Source of the DNA: Comamonas testosteroni
GTDB taxonomy: Bacteria > Pseudomonadota > Gammaproteobacteria > Burkholderiales > Burkholderiaceae_C
Reading direction: 5' to 3'
Length of the DNA stretch: 64,000 nt
Assembly: GCA_008727115.1 (NCBI GenBank)
Contig: CP044131.1
Location: 248,001 to 312,000, forward strand
Below the pieces are notes generated by a model. It was not told the origin of the DNA, did not search any database, and worked only from the letters and a program-made list of their open reading frames with translations. Within the stretch, counting starts at the first letter, position 1, and each line of letters starts with the position of its first letter. Below, in pieces: positions 61,732-64,000 of the stretch. The position numbers and the translations under genes are program-made.

Positions 61732-62196
61732 GTGATTTCAACCTCGACTTTGATTCGTCCGCTGCGCAACGGCCTGTGCGCGCTTGGCATGGCCTGTGCG
61801 TTTCTGGGCGCTGGCAGCGCTTATGCGCAAAGCGAGGCTTCACTGGTGCTATCGGCATTGCCCGTGGCATCGGTGGTTGCTGCTGCATCCGGTGGAGCAT
61901 CTGAGGAAGTCGTGGCAGTACCTCTGTTTTTGTCGATTGCTGGGGCCTCCGTAGTGGTCGAAGCCGTTGAGTCGACTGCCGAAGGCGTGAGCTACGTACT
62001 CAAAAATGTGGCCGATGGCGCCTCGGCGGTGGTCAAGGTCTCAGGACAGGCCGCTGGTGCACTGTCGGTAGGGGTGGGTACGGTCGTAGAGACCAGTGCG
62101 ATTGGCGCTGGCGTGATTCTGTCGACGGCGGGCCAGGTGCTGGCTTTCATTCCCAACGAAATTGGCAAGACCCTGATGCACAACGAGCGCCTGTAA
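61732..62196 (+). CDS. Secreted hypothetical protein, Ala/Val/Ser-rich
   Basis: About 154 aa from a GTG start. The signal peptide (NGLCALGMACAFLGAGSAYAQ) ends near residue 33, then come low-complexity Val/Ala/Ser/Gly repeats such as VVAAASGGASEEVVAVPL, and a C-terminal IPNEIGKTLMHNERL. No domain was recognised. GTG 61732 is chosen because AGGAG lies six bases upstream; 61696 (also GTG) is in frame. The DUF2145 gene follows 14 bases later, so the two form a unit. Confidence 0.7.
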   Translation: MISTSTLIRPLRNGLCALGMACAFLGAGSAYAQSEASLVLSALPVASVVAAASGGASEEVVAVPLFLSIAGASVVVEAVESTAEGVSYVLKNVADGASAVVKVSGQAAGALSVGVGTVVETSAIGAGVILSTAGQVLAFIPNEIGKTLMHNERL

Positions 62197-62210
62197 GCAC
62201 GGAGATGACC

Positions 62211-63062
62211 ATGGAGCAAATTCCCGTTGTGCATGCCGTATTGCCGGTGCCTAGCTCTAGCCGTCGCCTGCCCAGTACCGCAGTGCTGGTGCTGGGCGCA
62301 GCCTTGATTGCATGGGCCGGTTCCGCCCATGCTGGTCGCAGCTGCGATAACAAGCCACTGACATCCGAGACTATGAGCAAGGGCTTGAATCTGGCCCTGA
62401 ATACTGCCAAGGCCCTGGATGCCGAGTACAAAAAAAATGGCACCCAGGTTGTATTGTTGGCGCGTGAAGGGCAAGACCTGAGCAAGTACGAACTCAAATA
62501 CTCGCATTACGGCTGGGCCTACCGCACGCCTGAAGGCGCCTGGCGTGTGGCGCACAAGCTCAATGAGTGTGGTACCGCAGGCGGTCATGTCTATCGCCAG
62601 GGGCTGGGAGAGTTCTTCCTGGACGATATGTGGCGCTATACGGCTGCTATTCAGGTACCTACACCTGCCGTGCAAAAGGCGTTGTGGAGCTTTCTGACCC
62701 AGCCCACGGTGTTGCGGCTGCAGAACGAGCCCTACAGCATGGTGAGTTATGCCTGGGGGCAGAAATATCAGCAATCCAACCAGTGGGCAACGGAGACACT
62801 GGCCGCGGCCATGAATCCTGACAGCATTCAGAACCGGGTACAGGCTCAGAGCTGGCTGAAAAGCCAGGGCTATGAACCAAGTGCGCTGATCATTCGTGCA
62901 TTTTCTCGATTGGGCGGGCGCATGACGGCGGCGAATATCGCTTTCGACGACCACCCGAACGAAAAGCGTTACGCCAGCCGCATCGAGACGGTGACGGTGG
63001 ATTCCGTGAGCAACTGGCTGCAGCGTGCACAGCTGGCATCCAGCGTGCGTGAAGTGCACTGA
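62211..63062 (+). CDS. DUF2145 exported protein
   Basis: A 283-aa protein with an N-terminal signal segment (TAVLVLGAALIAWAGSAHAG). The DUF2145 body holds LAREGQDLSKYELKYSHYGW and AYRTPEGAWRVAHKLNECGT, with a GGHVYRQGLGEFFLD stretch. Its conserved Ser/His and Cys resemble a papain-like (NlpC/P60-related) fold, but this is speculative. ATG 62211 has GGAG six bases upstream. It is cotranscribed with the preceding small secreted protein. The function is unknown. Confidence 0.83.
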   Translation: MEQIPVVHAVLPVPSSSRRLPSTAVLVLGAALIAWAGSAHAGRSCDNKPLTSETMSKGLNLALNTAKALDAEYKKNGTQVVLLAREGQDLSKYELKYSHYGWAYRTPEGAWRVAHKLNECGTAGGHVYRQGLGEFFLDDMWRYTAAIQVPTPAVQKALWSFLTQPTVLRLQNEPYSMVSYAWGQKYQQSNQWATETLAAAMNPDSIQNRVQAQSWLKSQGYEPSALIIRAFSRLGGRMTAANIAFDDHPNEKRYASRIETVTVDSVSNWLQRAQLASSVREVH

Positions 63063-63133
63063 ATTTGAATGAAATCAGGCGCTAGCGTAATAGGTAAGAG
63101 CGCTTACAGCTATTGATTCAGGAGTAACTTGAA

Positions 63134-64000
63134 ATGAGCAAATCCCTGCGACTGCCCGAGAAATGGTTTCGCCGTGGCCTGTGGCTGGTCGCGGCGGCCT
63201 TTGCGTTCTTTCTGATCGGGCTGGGCAGCCTGGTGGTGGGCAATCTGCCGCAGCCCAATACCGCACTGGAAATAGAGCAGTTCATCCCGCAAGCCGATGC
63301 ACAGCGCGTGCAGGCCGAGATCAACAAGGCGCAGGAGCTGGCTGGGCAAACGGGCAGGGCGCGTGACAAGGCTCAGCTCAAATACGACGCACAAAGAGCG
63401 AGCTACCAGTCTGCACGAGACACGTTCGAGAACTGGGTCTCCACCCGCCGCGCGACCGAGCGGCCCGAGCAGGATTCCGAACTGATCAGCCGCACCAAGG
63501 CGCTGGACGACATCAAGCAGGCCGAAAACAAGGCCCGCCAGGAGCTGGAAAAGCAGGAGCAGACCAATCTGGAGGCCTCTCAGGCTGTCTCCAATGCTGA
63601 GCAGGAAATGCGCCAGCTGCGTGACGCTGCCTACCCCGAATATCAATCGGCCATGCGCGCCAGTGAGCTGCGCGTGTTCCTGTTCCGTCTGGCAATCACG
63701 CTACCGCTGCTGGTGGTTGCGGGCTGGCTGTTTGCCAAGCAGCGCAAAAGTACCTGGTGGCCGTTTGTCTGGGGCTTTATCTTCTTTGCGCTGTTCGCCT
63801 TCTTTGTAGAACTGGTGCCTTATCTGCCCGACTACGGTGGCTATGTGCGCTACATCGTGGGCATTGTGGTGACGGTGCTGCTAGGGCGTTACGCCATCAT
63901 TGCGCTCAACCGCTACCTGGAAAAGCAAAAGCAGCGCGAAGCCATGCCCGAGGTGCAACGCAGGGAAGAGCTCAGCTACGACGTGGCACTGGAGCGTTTA
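63134..64000 (+). CDS. Coiled-coil integral membrane protein (3' end outside the window)
   Basis: At least 289 aa; the reading frame is open to the last base. A first hydrophobic helix lies at about residues 16-37. A long Gln/Glu/Lys/Ala-rich coiled coil spans about residues 48-185 (VQAEINKAQELAGQ, then KQEQTNLEASQAVSNAEQEM). Further membrane helices lie at about 188-202, 208-228 and 235-255, then a basic cytoplasmic segment. AGGAG lies ten bases before the ATG. I do not recognise the family with confidence; the missing C-terminus may hold the deciding domain. Confidence 0.75.
   Translation, partial: MSKSLRLPEKWFRRGLWLVAAAFAFFLIGLGSLVVGNLPQPNTALEIEQFIPQADAQRVQAEINKAQELAGQTGRARDKAQLKYDAQRASYQSARDTFENWVSTRRATERPEQDSELISRTKALDDIKQAENKARQELEKQEQTNLEASQAVSNAEQEMRQLRDAAYPEYQSAMRASELRVFLFRLAITLPLLVVAGWLFAKQRKSTWWPFVWGFIFFALFAFFVELVPYLPDYGGYVRYIVGIVVTVLLGRYAIIALNRYLEKQKQREAMPEVQRREELSYDVALERL

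Overview
The window reads as chromosome of a Burkholderiales bacterium of the Comamonadaceae, most likely Comamonas (C. testosteroni group). This is inferred from GC-rich codon use, the gene orders tRNA-Arg/Tyr/Gly/Thr-tuf-tRNA-Trp-secE-nusG-rplKAJL-rpoBC and rsmB-DUF4390-ntrY-ntrX, and family-typical dispersed repeats. No rRNA genes or CRISPR arrays were seen.

Layout. 1-7.2 kb: start of a c-type cytochrome gene, then an AcrAB-OprM-type RND efflux operon on the minus strand, divergent from its TetR regulator, with a palindromic operator between them. 7.2-21.4 kb: the translation/transcription block (four tRNAs, EF-Tu, tRNA-Trp, SecE, NusG, L11, L1, L10, L7/L12, RpoB, RpoC). 21.5-26.5 kb: rsmB, a DUF4390 gene and an NtrY/NtrX-like two-component pair whose regulator has no AAA+ domain. 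26.6-26.9 kb: two identical tRNA-Phe genes.

26.89-37.59 kb is a 10.7-kb integrated element in the 3' end of the second tRNA-Phe gene. It is bounded by 17-bp direct repeats (26 bp with three mismatches), has paired GCAGTAAC boxes near both ends, and carries a P4-type tyrosine integrase next to the right end. Its genes are an AlpA-like regulator, an IncQ-type RepC initiator with three iteron-like repeats at its 3' end, a type III restriction-modification pair (mod, res), a Replic_Relax/MobC-like protein, a DUF6573 gene and two small proteins. It also has two gene-free, highly structured GC-rich stretches with an array of GTGAC/GTCAC palindromes. No relaxase or conjugation genes were seen, so it looks like a small mobilizable or satellite element carrying a defence system. 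This is the most interesting part of the window.

37.8-47.3 kb: recC-recB-recD as a translationally coupled operon. 47.5-64 kb: metabolic, envelope and regulatory genes. These are a VOC protein, a glutathione S-transferase, a DUF2946/PCuAC copper pair, a PhaM-like granule protein, a FIST sensor protein, a fused CMD/AhpD-like protein with a flavoprotein oxidoreductase, a Bug-type solute receptor, a WXXGXW-type secreted protein, an HTH regulator, a ceramidase-like membrane protein, an MFS-acyltransferase fusion, DUF3047 and DUF2145 secreted proteins, and the start of a coiled-coil membrane protein cut by the window end.
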